Both the position numbers and the translations under genes were made by a program. A stretch of 64,000 nucleotides of DNA from Pedobacter sp. MC2016-24 (GTDB taxonomy: Bacteria > Bacteroidota > Bacteroidia > Sphingobacteriales > Sphingobacteriaceae): assembly GCF_015223055.1 (NCBI RefSeq), contig NZ_JADFBX010000005.1, positions 1 through 64,000 of the forward strand, given 5' to 3'. The notes under the pieces were generated by a model. That model saw only the letters and a list, made by a program, of their open reading frames with translations. It had not been told where the DNA came from and did no database searches. Of the stretch, positions 27,523 through 35,265 are shown piece by piece. Numbering within the stretch: the stretch's first letter is position 1; each line of letters begins with the position of its first letter.

Positions 27523-28197
27523 TTATTTTTTCGTTTTATAAAACACCAAACCATCCTGTTGCTGAATCTGAAACTCATTTGAATAAATATGAGCATAGAC
27601 GAGATCCCTCAAATTGGTTAAAAATCGCGGCTTCCATTCTTCAGCGATGATCAGATTAAGCTTTTGATACAAGAACAATGCTGTACAGCCCCGATCGAAA
27701 CAACCGGTCTTTTTTAAGTCGAGTAAAAACTCATAAACGAACTCATTTATTTGGAGATCCTGTTCTGCATTACGATACAAATCTTCTGTGATGGTTATTT
27801 GTACATCTTCCCCTTTTATTTTCCAGGGATGCACAAACTGAAAATGGCGCTCGCTTTCAGTTTCACTAACTGTTCCCCTGATCATCCGCCTTTCGGCTGA
27901 GACATCGATGTTATCGATTCTGGTTTGAAAAACAGGCACTGATGGAGGAACATGCTCAAAAACTAAAGCCATTAGCTCATAATCCTGATAAGATAGCTTC
28001 ACATGCTCACTCAAATGCTCATAGTCATTTATTTCATAAGTCGTCTTCCCAAATAAAAATGACATTTCATGTCTTGAAAAGCCATTGATGACCCGCTGCA
28101 TGGTAAAGATGTAACGTTCGATGAATTCATGCTGGTTGAGCATGCCGGAAATTTTAAGGATTTGATTGTTAACCATTTGCTCATTTTTAATAGTCAT
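27523..28197 (-). CDS. Hypothetical protein paired with HEPN gene
   Basis: 224 residues, soluble, no signal or membrane helix, acidic in the middle. I do not recognise a family. The first half is helical (MVNNQILKISGMLNQHEF, FSRHEMSFLFGKTTYE) and the second has mixed strands (RMIRGTVSETESERHFQFVHPWK) ending in LVFYKTKK. It is the first gene of a two-gene unit, four bases before the HEPN gene, and its start codon follows a 130-base structured leader. This gene order suggests an antitoxin-, adaptor- or regulator-like partner, but nothing in the sequence proves it. Confidence 0.6.
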   Translation of the reverse strand: MTIKNEQMVNNQILKISGMLNQHEFIERYIFTMQRVINGFSRHEMSFLFGKTTYEINDYEHLSEHVKLSYQDYELMALVFEHVPPSVPVFQTRIDNIDVSAERRMIRGTVSETESERHFQFVHPWKIKGEDVQITITEDLYRNAEQDLQINEFVYEFLLDLKKTGCFDRGCTALFLYQKLNLIIAEEWKPRFLTNLRDLVYAHIYSNEFQIQQQDGLVFYKTKK

Positions 28198-28335
28198 AAA
28201 AATGAGTCCCGAAGGGATTTAGGAAAGCGCCATAAAAAGCGAAGATGCAAATAGCGGGCTCTAAATACCGCCCCTCTAGGCTTTCTCACGGCCTGGCAAA
28301 ACGGAATTACAATAGAGCCCATGACGCTATTTGCA
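28198..28335 (-). promoter_or_regulatory. Structured 5' leader (candidate ncRNA/regulatory RNA) of the HEPN pair
   Basis: Read leftward, the arm TGCAAATAGCG (28335-28325) pairs with CGCTATTTGCA (28256-28246). A second block, GGCTCTA (28319-28313), pairs with TAGAGCC (28263-28257) after a five-base bulge. Inside lie a CCG/CGG step (28304-28302 with 28270-28268) and an AGGC/GCCT hairpin (28094-region 28294-28291 with 28281-28278). A second small hairpin, TCCC-TTC-GGGA (28217-28207), ends ten bases before the start codon at 28197 and could limit ribosome access. The predicted transcription start from the -7 box at 28340-28347 falls at the very 5' end of the long stem, so the structure is probably transcribed as the leader. 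A cis-acting control or an independent short RNA are both possible. Confidence 0.55.
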
Positions 28336-28339
28336 CCTG

Positions 28340-28347
28340 CAAAAGTA
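28340..28347 (-). promoter_or_regulatory. Bacteroidota -7 promoter element for the HEPN pair
   Basis: The leftward sequence TACTTTTG matches the TAnnTTTG -7 consensus of Bacteroidota exactly. The start of transcription would lie about seven bases on, near 28333, at the beginning of the stem. No good -33 TTG is visible at the usual spacing, so the site remains a prediction. Confidence 0.45.
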
Positions 28348-28580
28348 CAACAAATATGGTCATGGGCATTAATCTACTGTCTCGTTTGCCGTAATGTGAG
28401 AAATTTAGAGGGCGAGACTCTTGAATTAATACCTCATTTAAGAAGTAATGATATGTTGTTGTATTTCTTTATTTCACCATATATAAGTTTTATCAGTTCA
28501 GTTTATTCCGATCATTTCAAGGTTTACCCGATAATTTGAACCCCATTTATGCACAGGATAGTTTCTGATTCCTTCCCAAC

Positions 28581-28605
28581 TTGAGGTCGCAATTTGCGAC
28601 CTCAA
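28581..28605. repeat. Perfect 12-bp inverted repeat, operator-like
   Basis: TTGAGGTCGCAA and TTGCGACCTCAA flank a single central T. The symmetry is exact over 24 of 25 bases, and the GC content is higher than that of the surrounding DNA. It has no T tract on either side, so it does not look like an intrinsic terminator. A binding site for a dimeric regulator, perhaps left over from a lost gene, is the simplest reading. Confidence 0.55.
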
Positions 28606-28683
28606 AGATTTCTATACGAAGATACCGACAACCATTTAAACAAACAAATATTTCACAATAATTAATATTTTAGAAGAAAATAA

Positions 28684-28711
28684 AAAATATTGAGCGTTTT
28701 CACAATATTTT
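28684..28711 (-). terminator. AT-rich hairpin downstream of the MFS gene
   Basis: AAAATATTG (28684-28692) and CAATATTTT (28703-28711) make a nine-base stem with a ten-base loop. Read leftward, the stem runs into TTTTTTATTTTC, which fits an intrinsic terminator for the leftward MFS transcript that stops at 28788. Confidence 0.4.
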
Positions 28712-28787
28712 GGTTGTTACAGCTTTGACTCTTCGTTAAGAGAGTCCTGGAACGTCAAGCTAAAAGAAAGCAAAATCACACCTAAAA

Positions 28788-30023
28788 CTAGGCAACTTTC
28801 TTCTTCCGTTCCAGGTTCGGCAGGAAACCAGTAATTACCCCGATCAGTGGTAAAAATGCACAGATCTTAAATACATATTCTATACTGTTGTTATCTGCAA
28901 TTTTACCCAGGATAGCAGAACCCAATCCGCCCATACCAAAAGCAAAACCAAAAAACAAGCCTGCAATCATACCAACCTTACCCGGAACCAATTCCGTAGC
29001 ATAAACTAGGATGGCCGAGAAAGCGGATGAAATGATCAAACCAATTACAACCGATAAAATACCTACCCAGAATAAAGAAACATAAGGCAGCAATAACGTA
29101 AATGGAGCCACGCCTAAAATGGAAATCCAGATGATGTATTTCCGGCCAAAGCGGTCGCCCAAAGGCCCACCAATCAAAGTGCCTGCCGCAACAGCTCCCA
29201 AAAAAGCAAACAAATAAATCTGTGATTCCTGTACAGAAACATGGAATTTATCAATCAGGTAAAAAGTATAATAACTGGTCATACTGGCCATGTAAAAGTA
29301 TTTGGAGAAAATCAGGACCAGCAAAATGCCTAAAGACCAGATTACCCGGTTACGGGAAAGGTTATGATGGTTTTCCTCTACAGCCACCTGTTTCCTGGCA
29401 GCTTTAATCACCAGTTGTTCCTGGTACCATTTTGCAATGACAGAAAGTACAGCGATACCCACAATAGCGATTAGCGCAAACCAAATGATATAAAACTGTC
29501 CGTAAGGCACCACAATTAGCGCTGCCAACAACGGCCCGATTGCACTACCTGCATTACCACCCAATTGGAAAATAGACTGCGCCAGCCCCTTTTTACCACC
29601 CGATGCTAAATGCGCTACGCGCGATGCTTCCGGATGAAATATCGAAGAACCAATCCCGATTAAACTAACCGAAAGCAGGATGTTTACAAAACTTGAGGCA
29701 AAAGACACGGCAATCAAACCCATCATGGTAAAGCCCATGGCGATAGCCAATGAATAAGGTCTTGGTTTACGATCTGTATAAAAGCCGATAAAAGGCTGCA
29801 AGATAGAAGCGGTCAACTGATAAGTCAGGGTAATTAAACCAATTTGGGTGAAGCTCAGGCTAAATTTTTCTTTCATCACGGGGTAAACCGCTGGAATAAC
29901 AGCCTGAAGCATGTCATTGATCAAATGACCAAGACTGATGGTAAATAAAATAGAAAAGACTGTGTTCTGAGCCAATTTCTTCGGATCAATAACAGCGGCA
30001 GTGGAAAGGGAATTATTTTTCAT
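28788..30023 (-). CDS. MFS transporter, fosmidomycin-resistance (Fsr) type
   Basis: 411 residues with twelve predicted membrane segments. The segment SLGHLINDMLQAVIPAVYPV and the motif FIGFYTDRKPRPYS (MFS motif A) between helices 2 and 3, plus GSSIFHPEASRVAHLASGGKKG, are characteristic of Fsr-like proton-driven drug exporters. The real substrate is unknown. A regulator gene (GntR/FCD) lies just upstream, and an operator-like palindrome sits 14-24 bases before the start codon, so expression is probably repressed by that regulator. The long central cytosolic loop contains a His-rich KQVAVEENHHN segment. Confidence 0.88.
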   Translation of the reverse strand: MKNNSLSTAAVIDPKKLAQNTVFSILFTISLGHLINDMLQAVIPAVYPVMKEKFSLSFTQIGLITLTYQLTASILQPFIGFYTDRKPRPYSLAIAMGFTMMGLIAVSFASSFVNILLSVSLIGIGSSIFHPEASRVAHLASGGKKGLAQSIFQLGGNAGSAIGPLLAALIVVPYGQFYIIWFALIAIVGIAVLSVIAKWYQEQLVIKAARKQVAVEENHHNLSRNRVIWSLGILLVLIFSKYFYMASMTSYYTFYLIDKFHVSVQESQIYLFAFLGAVAAGTLIGGPLGDRFGRKYIIWISILGVAPFTLLLPYVSLFWVGILSVVIGLIISSAFSAILVYATELVPGKVGMIAGLFFGFAFGMGGLGSAILGKIADNNSIEYVFKICAFLPLIGVITGFLPNLERKKKVA

Positions 30024-30030
30024 GATTAAT

Positions 30031-30047
30031 ATCAGATCATCTGATGA
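30031..30047. promoter_or_regulatory. Operator candidate ahead of the MFS gene
   Basis: ATCAGAT-C-ATCTGAT (30031-30045) is a perfect 7-bp palindrome around one central base, and the 11-mer TCATCTGATGA at 30037-30047 recurs ahead of the GntR gene. Its place between the regulator's stop and the MFS start suggests that it controls the transporter directly. Confidence 0.55.
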
Positions 30048-30061
30048 ATGTATATAAATTT

Positions 30062-30727
30062 TTATTGTGATACGTGCCCTATGATTTTTGCAGCGATGTT
30101 CCAGGCTTTTTTAGGATCGCCGGCAACAATACTTTTCAAAAGTTGTTCGTGAATGGCGTATGATTCCTGGAAAACAGCTGTATCCGGATAGATCTCATTA
30201 AACCAATGTTTAAGGTGTATCGATACAGAACGATACAGGTCTACAAAGATTTCATTTTTAGAAGCCCGGGCAATCGCCATGTGAAATTCGATATCGGCAT
30301 TGATGCAATCCTGGAGTAAACCCAAATCGGCCCCTTTCTTACGATCAGCAAGGTGTTTCTTGATCAGGATAATGTCCTGATCCGAACGATTGAGCGCTGC
30401 CTTTTCTGCAATTTTCATTTCCAGCAACCTCCGCACCTCGTCCAGGTCTTTAATTGCAGCTCTTTTTAAACGCTGATCCATCGGTTCGCGGCTTCCGCTT
30501 ACTTCTTCAACAAAAGTACCGACACCCTGCATAACCTTCAACAAACCCGAGTTGGCCAATATTTTAATGGCTTCCCGAATGGTAGAACGCCCAACGCCAA
30601 AACTTTTCATCAGTTCCGGCTCGATAGGCAGCTTTTCCCCCACTTTATATTGGGCCGATGAAATCTGTTCCTGCAGCCTGGCAGCAACTTCATCGGCAAG
30701 GGATTTCCTGGGAATTAATGTTTTCAT
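30062..30727 (-). CDS. FadR/GntR-family transcriptional regulator (FCD domain)
   Basis: 221 residues from the start at 30727 (MKTLIPRKSLADEVAARL). A GntR winged-helix domain (about 8-75) contains GEKLPIEPELMKSFGVGRSTIREAIKIL, and an FCD effector domain (about 85-215) carries the usual metal/ligand residues in DIEFHMAIA, the HLKHW region and AIHEQLL. Starting at 30742 instead would put the shared operator over the start codon, so the shorter start is favoured. It probably represses itself and the neighbouring MFS gene in response to a small carboxylate or sugar acid; the ligand is unknown. Confidence 0.88.
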   Translation of the reverse strand: MKTLIPRKSLADEVAARLQEQISSAQYKVGEKLPIEPELMKSFGVGRSTIREAIKILANSGLLKVMQGVGTFVEEVSGSREPMDQRLKRAAIKDLDEVRRLLEMKIAEKAALNRSDQDIILIKKHLADRKKGADLGLLQDCINADIEFHMAIARASKNEIFVDLYRSVSIHLKHWFNEIYPDTAVFQESYAIHEQLLKSIVAGDPKKAWNIAAKIIGHVSQ

Positions 30728-30738
30728 AATTGCTAAAT

Positions 30739-30759
30739 TCATCTGATGATACGATGAAT
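30739..30759. promoter_or_regulatory. Operator candidate ahead of the GntR gene
   Basis: The 11-mer TCATCTGATGA (30739-30749) matches the MFS-side operator exactly and is followed by a further GATGAAT half-site (30753-30759), forming ATTCATC...GATGAAT arms. This suggests autoregulation by the adjacent GntR/FCD protein. Confidence 0.5.
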
Positions 30760-30776
30760 CGCAAAGGTATTATTTT

Positions 30777-31601
30777 TTATTCAAACACAACAGTTTTGTT
30801 TTTATAAACAAATACCCGGTCGCTCAAAACCAGTCGCAGCGCTTTTGCCAATACCGCTGTTTCGATTTCCTTACCAGACTTTACCATGTCAGCCGCGGTA
30901 TGTGAATGGTTTACGGGAATAATCTGCTGGGCAATGATTGGACCTTCATCCAAATCGTCGGTTACAAAATGTGCGGTAGCCCCGATCAGTTTTACGCCTC
31001 TTTCAAAGGCTTGCTTATACGGACTAGCGCCGGCAAAAGCTGGTAAAAAAGAATGGTGAATATTGATTACCCTGCTCGGAAAATTGGCCACAAAAGCAGG
31101 AGAAAGAATCCGCATGAACTTAGCCAGCACAATATAGTCGGGATTATAGCCTTGAATCTTCTCAATCATTGCCCGCTCCGAAACCATTTTATCTTCGTGA
31201 TAGGGGATTAAAAAGAAGGGCACACCAAAGCGTTCGCAAATCTGTTGCAAAGTACTGTGGTTACCAATCACAAAAAGCACATCAGCACCCAGCGTTCCAA
31301 AATTATTACGGACCAGGATATCAGCCAGACAATGGTATTCCTTGGTGACCATCACTACAATTTTCTTATCAGGTACCGGATTGATCCCGATTATAGCACC
31401 TTCAGGCAATACTTCCTGCATTTTTTGCTCTACAGCCAGCTCATCGGCTACGCCATCTGTTTCCAAACGCATAAAGAAACGCGCCTCAGCTTTGTCTACA
31501 TGCTCGCGCATGGACACAATATTTAATCCGGCTTCCGATAATATCCTGGAAATGTCCGCAACAAGACCCACACGGTCTTTACATTGTATTATTATAATCA
31601 T
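30777..31601 (-). CDS. purU: Formyltetrahydrofolate deformylase
   Basis: 274 residues. The N-terminal ACT domain (about 1-75, IIIQCKDRVGLVADISRILSE) is followed by a formyltransferase-like hydrolase domain from about residue 85. The catalytic core is visible as INIHHSFLPAFAGASPYKQA and, later, TDDLDEGPII, which hold the expected His and Asp. It cleaves 10-formyl-THF to formate and THF, helping purine synthesis and the one-carbon balance. It is the only gene of that pathway here and stands apart from the divergent EamA gene to its right. Confidence 0.93.
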   Translation of the reverse strand: MIIIIQCKDRVGLVADISRILSEAGLNIVSMREHVDKAEARFFMRLETDGVADELAVEQKMQEVLPEGAIIGINPVPDKKIVVMVTKEYHCLADILVRNNFGTLGADVLFVIGNHSTLQQICERFGVPFFLIPYHEDKMVSERAMIEKIQGYNPDYIVLAKFMRILSPAFVANFPSRVINIHHSFLPAFAGASPYKQAFERGVKLIGATAHFVTDDLDEGPIIAQQIIPVNHSHTAADMVKSGKEIETAVLAKALRLVLSDRVFVYKNKTVVFE

Positions 31602-31682
31602 CCTATTGCAATACTAAATAAAAAAGTAATATAATCATACGCTGTCCGAATTTATTACTACCAGCTTAGTCGTCTTTTGGTG

Positions 31683-31690
31683 TATTTTTG
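31683..31690 (+). promoter_or_regulatory. -7 element ahead of the EamA transporter
   Basis: TATTTTTG matches TAnnTTTG and lies 27 bases before the start codon at 31717. The -33 region is not clear. Confidence 0.4.
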
Positions 31691-31716
31691 CATATTCCCT
31701 TCAACAAAATCAGAAT

Positions 31717-32688
31717 ATGCCCGCTCAATCTATAAAAAAAGCCAATCCAATACTCGTTATACTCGCTTTTGCAGTAGTGTACGTGGTTTGGGGCTCCACC
31801 TATTTTTTCATCCAAAAAGCTTTGGCCGGATTTCCGCCCTTCATTTTAGGATCGTTTCGATTCCTCGCGGCTGGTGTATTGTTAATGGGCTGGTGTATTT
31901 TTAAAGGCGAAAAGATATTCGATAAAAAAAGTGTAAAATATGCAGCCATTAGCGGCTTGCTGATGCTTGGTGTAGGAAACGGCCTGGTGATTTGGGTAGA
32001 ACAATCTATCCCAAGCGGCCTGGTGGCCATTATGGTATCTTCCGCAGCCATTTGGTTTGTGATTTTAGATAGGCCAAAATGGGGAGAAAACTTAAGCAAC
32101 AAATCGACTGTAGCGGGCTTAGTGATTGGCTTTATCGGGGTGATCCTCTTATTTGCCGAACAGCTTTTCCAAACCCTGGCCCAAAATCAAAGCAGCACGC
32201 AGATCATCGGCATCATTTTATTGCTGATTGCACCAATTGGCTGGGCTGCGGGTTCTTTATATTCCAAACACACTTCCTCCGGTAATAAAATTTCTGTTTC
32301 GGTAAATACAGCCTGGCAAATGTTGGCTGCTGGCTGTGCTTTTATTCCGGGCGGATTAATAACGGGGGAATTTAAAAATTTCAACTGGCAAACGATCCCA
32401 ACAGAAGCCTGGCTATCTGTTGGGTATCTCATTATTTTTGGATCTATAGCCGCATTTAGCGCCTATGTGTGGTTGTTAACCGTTCGTCCGGCAACACAAG
32501 TCAGTACCTACGCCTATGTCAACCCGGTTGTCGCCGTTTTGCTGAGCGTGGCATTTACGCAGGAAAGGGTAACCATAATCCAGATTATTGGATTGGTCGT
32601 CATCCTTGCCAGTGTATTGTTAATCAACCTGGTTAAATACAGGAAGGAAAGCCAGCAAAAGCAAGCTGTGCCTATTCAAAATAGTTGA
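31717..32688 (+). CDS. DMT-family transporter (EamA domain)
   Basis: 323 residues with ten membrane helices arranged as two EamA repeats (about 15-145 and 165-310). Signature stretches include [32 protein letters not shown] and [22 protein letters not shown]/EamA proteins usually export amino acids or small metabolites; the substrate is unknown. Its 3' end overlaps the 3' end of the convergent gmd gene by 17 bases, so no terminator separates the two. Confidence 0.9.
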   Translation: MPAQSIKKANPILVILAFAVVYVVWGSTYFFIQKALAGFPPFILGSFRFLAAGVLLMGWCIFKGEKIFDKKSVKYAAISGLLMLGVGNGLVIWVEQSIPSGLVAIMVSSAAIWFVILDRPKWGENLSNKSTVAGLVIGFIGVILLFAEQLFQTLAQNQSSTQIIGIILLLIAPIGWAAGSLYSKHTSSGNKISVSVNTAWQMLAAGCAFIPGGLITGEFKNFNWQTIPTEAWLSVGYLIIFGSIAAFSAYVWLLTVRPATQVSTYAYVNPVVAVLLSVAFTQERVTIIQIIGLVVILASVLLINLVKYRKESQQKQAVPIQNS

Positions 32689-33808
32689 GTGTCTTATAAC
32701 CACCCTGCTTCAGGTATTCATCTTTCTTCATCAGGTGTAAATCTGACTGAACCATATCCTGAACCAATGCAGGTAAATCATATTTAGGTTTCCAGCCCAA
32801 TTTCGTATTGGCTTTGGTTGGATCGCCTAGTAAAAGGTCAACCTCTGTAGGACGGAAATATTTTTCATCAACTTGTACAACCACCGTACCTGGTTTCAGA
32901 TAGGTATCGTTTAAGCCCAATTTAGCTACGATTTCCTGATCTACATCAATGATTACACCCCGCTCATGCTCATCCTTACCGCTAAACTCAACTTCTATAC
33001 CCAATTCTGCAAAACTCATTTTCACAAAATCCCTAACTGTAGTTGTGATTCCTGTAGCAATCACATAATCCTCAGCCACTTCCTGCTGAAGGATCAACCA
33101 CATGGCTTCGATGTAATCTTTGGCATGTCCCCAATCTCTTTGCGCAGAAAGGTTACCCAAATACAGACAACTTTGCAATCCTAGGGCAATTTTACAAGCT
33201 GCACGGGTAATTTTACGTGTTACAAAGGTCTCTCCCCTAAGCGGACTCTCGTGATTAAATAAGATTCCGTTGCAGGCATACATTTGATATGCTTCCCTAT
33301 AGTTGACGGTAATCCAATAGCCATACATTTTAGCAACCGCATAAGGTGAACGCGGATAAAAAGGCGTGGTTTCACTTTGCGGAACCGCTTGTACCAATCC
33401 ATACAATTCAGAAGTGGAAGCCTGGTAAATTTTTGTTTTTTTCTCCATTCCTAAAATCCGAATGGCCTCTAACAACCTTAAAGTACCGATACCATCTGCA
33501 TTTGCGGTATACTCTGGCATTTCAAAACTCACATGCACATGGCTCATCGCCGCTAGGTTGTAAATTTCGTCAGGCTGGGTTTCCTGGATGATCCGGATCA
33601 AATTGGTCGAATCTGTCAAATCACCATAATGCAATTTAAAATTCACACCTTTCTCATGCTGATCCTGGTATAAATGGTCAATCCGATCGGTGTTAAATGA
33701 TGAAGCACGTCTTTTCAAACCGTGCACAAAATATCCTTTCTTCAGTAAAAATTCGGCTAAATATGCACCATCTTGTCCGGTAACACCGGTTATTAACGCT
33801 ACTTTCAT
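32672..33808 (-). CDS. gmd: GDP-mannose 4,6-dehydratase
   Basis: 378 residues, extended [18 protein letters not shown] is the NAD(P) site; ASTSELYG and Tyr-x3-Lys in [12 protein letters not shown] form the catalytic centre, and [15 protein letters not shown] is the family loop. It makes GDP-4-keto-6-deoxymannose, the precursor of GDP-fucose or GDP-rhamnose. No GDP-fucose synthase (fcl) or rhamnose reductase is adjacent, so the product must be used by genes elsewhere. It stands apart from the main polysaccharide locus. Confidence 0.95.
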   Translation of the reverse strand: MKVALITGVTGQDGAYLAEFLLKKGYFVHGLKRRASSFNTDRIDHLYQDQHEKGVNFKLHYGDLTDSTNLIRIIQETQPDEIYNLAAMSHVHVSFEMPEYTANADGIGTLRLLEAIRILGMEKKTKIYQASTSELYGLVQAVPQSETTPFYPRSPYAVAKMYGYWITVNYREAYQMYACNGILFNHESPLRGETFVTRKITRAACKIALGLQSCLYLGNLSAQRDWGHAKDYIEAMWLILQQEVAEDYVIATGITTTVRDFVKMSFAELGIEVEFSGKDEHERGVIIDVDQEIVAKLGLNDTYLKPGTVVVQVDEKYFRPTEVDLLLGDPTKANTKLGWKPKYDLPALVQDMVQSDLHLMKKDEYLKQGGYKTLNYFE

Positions 33809-33899
33809 TGTATATCTATTGTTTATTGTTGTTAGATTCCTGCCTAAAGACCTTTTGTTTTCAGCACCGTAAACATACGGAAATATTTATTTTTTTTTC

Positions 33900-35174
33900 C
33901 TACAGCCTTGCATCCGCAAACTTGCGGTCAATACATGATTTGGTATCAAATACAATGGCGCCCTCGTCCTTGTATAGCTGATAATCGATGGTTAAAAATT
34001 CGTCATGTGCCACTGCAATCACAATCGCCTGATAATCCCGGGCTGCAAGTGTCCTTTCCAGCTTTATCCCATACTCCTGCTCCACTTCATCCGCATTGGC
34101 CCAGGGATCGTAAACATGAACGTCCATCCCATATTGCTGCAACTCAGCATAAATGTCAATTACCCGCGTATTGCGGATATCTGGGCAGTTTTCTTTAAAA
34201 GCGAAGCCCAAAATTAGAGCCTTTCCACCTTTCACAGGCGCATCTTTGGCAATCAGCATTTTAACCACTTTACTGGCCACAAACACACCCATATTTTCAT
34301 TCACCCGCCTGCCAGATAAAATGACCTGTGGGGTATAACCGAGTAAGTTCGACTTATGGGCAAGGTAATAAGGGTCTACACCAATACAATGTCCGCCAAC
34401 CAATCCGGGTTTATATTTTAAAAAATTCCATTTCGTTCCCGCAGCAGCAATCACATCTGATGTATCAATATCTAGTTTATCAAAAATGAGGGCCAGTTCA
34501 TTCACAAAGGAAATGTTCACATCCCGCTGTGCATTTTCTATGGCTTTCGAAGCCTCGGCGACCTTAATGCTCGGCGCCTTATGTGTCCCGGCCGTAATGA
34601 TACTGCCATATAAGTTATCGATCCAATCGGCCACCGCCGGAGTAGATCCCGAGGTCACTTTAATAATTTTAGTTAAGGTATTGACCTTATCGCCCGGGTT
34701 GATGCGCTCCGGGGAATATCCACAGTAAAAATCCTGATTGTATTTCAAGCCAGAGTACTGTTCCAGAACGGGAACACAATCTTCTTCAGTACAACCCGGA
34801 TAAACGGTAGATTCATAAATGACAATATCCATTTTGGATAAATAACCTGCCAACATTTTAGACGCGGCCAGTAAAGGACGTAAATCAGGCGCCTTAAACT
34901 GGTCGACCGGCGTAGGCACGGTTACAATATATACATTACAATCCTGCAGCAGGTCCGGATTGGCTGATAAAGTCAGCCCATTTCCAAGTACCTGTTGCAA
35001 GGCATGCAGATCTGCTTCTTTGGTCAGGTCTTTTCTGGCAAGCAAATCTGCCACCCGGTTTTCGTTGATATCAAATCCCAAAACCTGGTATTGTTTGGCA
35101 AATTCTATGGCTAAAGGTAGTCCAACGTAGCCCAGTCCAATAATGGCAATGTATGGTTTATTTGCTGCTGACAT
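33900..35174 (-). CDS. Nucleotide-sugar dehydrogenase (WbpO/TviB-like)
   Basis: 424 residues from the start at 35174 (MSAANKPYIAIIGLGYVG); a six-codon longer start is possible. The N-terminal NAD site is IGLGYVGLPLA. The catalytic Cys lies in LVGGHCIGVDPYYL (about residue 265) and the C-terminal UDP-binding domain begins at ALILGFAFKENCPD. The family oxidises C6 of UDP-GlcNAc, UDP-GalNAc or UDP-ManNAc to the uronic acid. LVGGHCIGVDPYYL fits the WbpO/TviB/WecC group rather than the UDP-glucose group. It is adjacent to gmd but outside the main polysaccharide locus. Confidence 0.87.
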   Translation of the reverse strand: MSAANKPYIAIIGLGYVGLPLAIEFAKQYQVLGFDINENRVADLLARKDLTKEADLHALQQVLGNGLTLSANPDLLQDCNVYIVTVPTPVDQFKAPDLRPLLAASKMLAGYLSKMDIVIYESTVYPGCTEEDCVPVLEQYSGLKYNQDFYCGYSPERINPGDKVNTLTKIIKVTSGSTPAVADWIDNLYGSIITAGTHKAPSIKVAEASKAIENAQRDVNISFVNELALIFDKLDIDTSDVIAAAGTKWNFLKYKPGLVGGHCIGVDPYYLAHKSNLLGYTPQVILSGRRVNENMGVFVASKVVKMLIAKDAPVKGGKALILGFAFKENCPDIRNTRVIDIYAELQQYGMDVHVYDPWANADEVEQEYGIKLERTLAARDYQAIVIAVAHDEFLTIDYQLYKDEGAIVFDTKSCIDRKFADARL

Positions 35175-35265
35175 ACCGGCAAACATACACAAACCGTATT
35201 ATTTTCCACAATTATAATCTATAACAATACCAGGCGGTATCACAATTCTTTTTGCCGAAAATCCA

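Larger units (their letters stand above)
28348..28787. other. Gene-poor interval between the HEPN unit and the MFS gene
   Basis: 440 bases without a convincing gene. A 72-codon rightward frame begins at 28321 but starts inside the leader inverted repeat, has no family resemblance and is not annotated. The interval holds the perfect inverted repeat at 28581-28605, an AT-rich terminator candidate at 28684-28711 and a short GACTCT/AGAGTC hairpin at 28727-28746. I see no transposon end or tRNA. Confidence 0.6.

Noticed and set aside
28246-28335. Invertible promoter like those of Bacteroides capsule loci
   Set aside because: The arms are interrupted by a bulge, the 49-base interior contains no TAnnTTTG box, and no invertase gene is nearby; the promoter lies outside the repeat.
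28321-28539. Rightward 72-codon frame in the gene-poor interval
   Set aside because: It starts within the inverted repeat, shows no domain or conserved pattern and opposes the predicted promoter.
28581-28605. Intrinsic terminator reading of the perfect inverted repeat
   Set aside because: No T tract follows on either strand.
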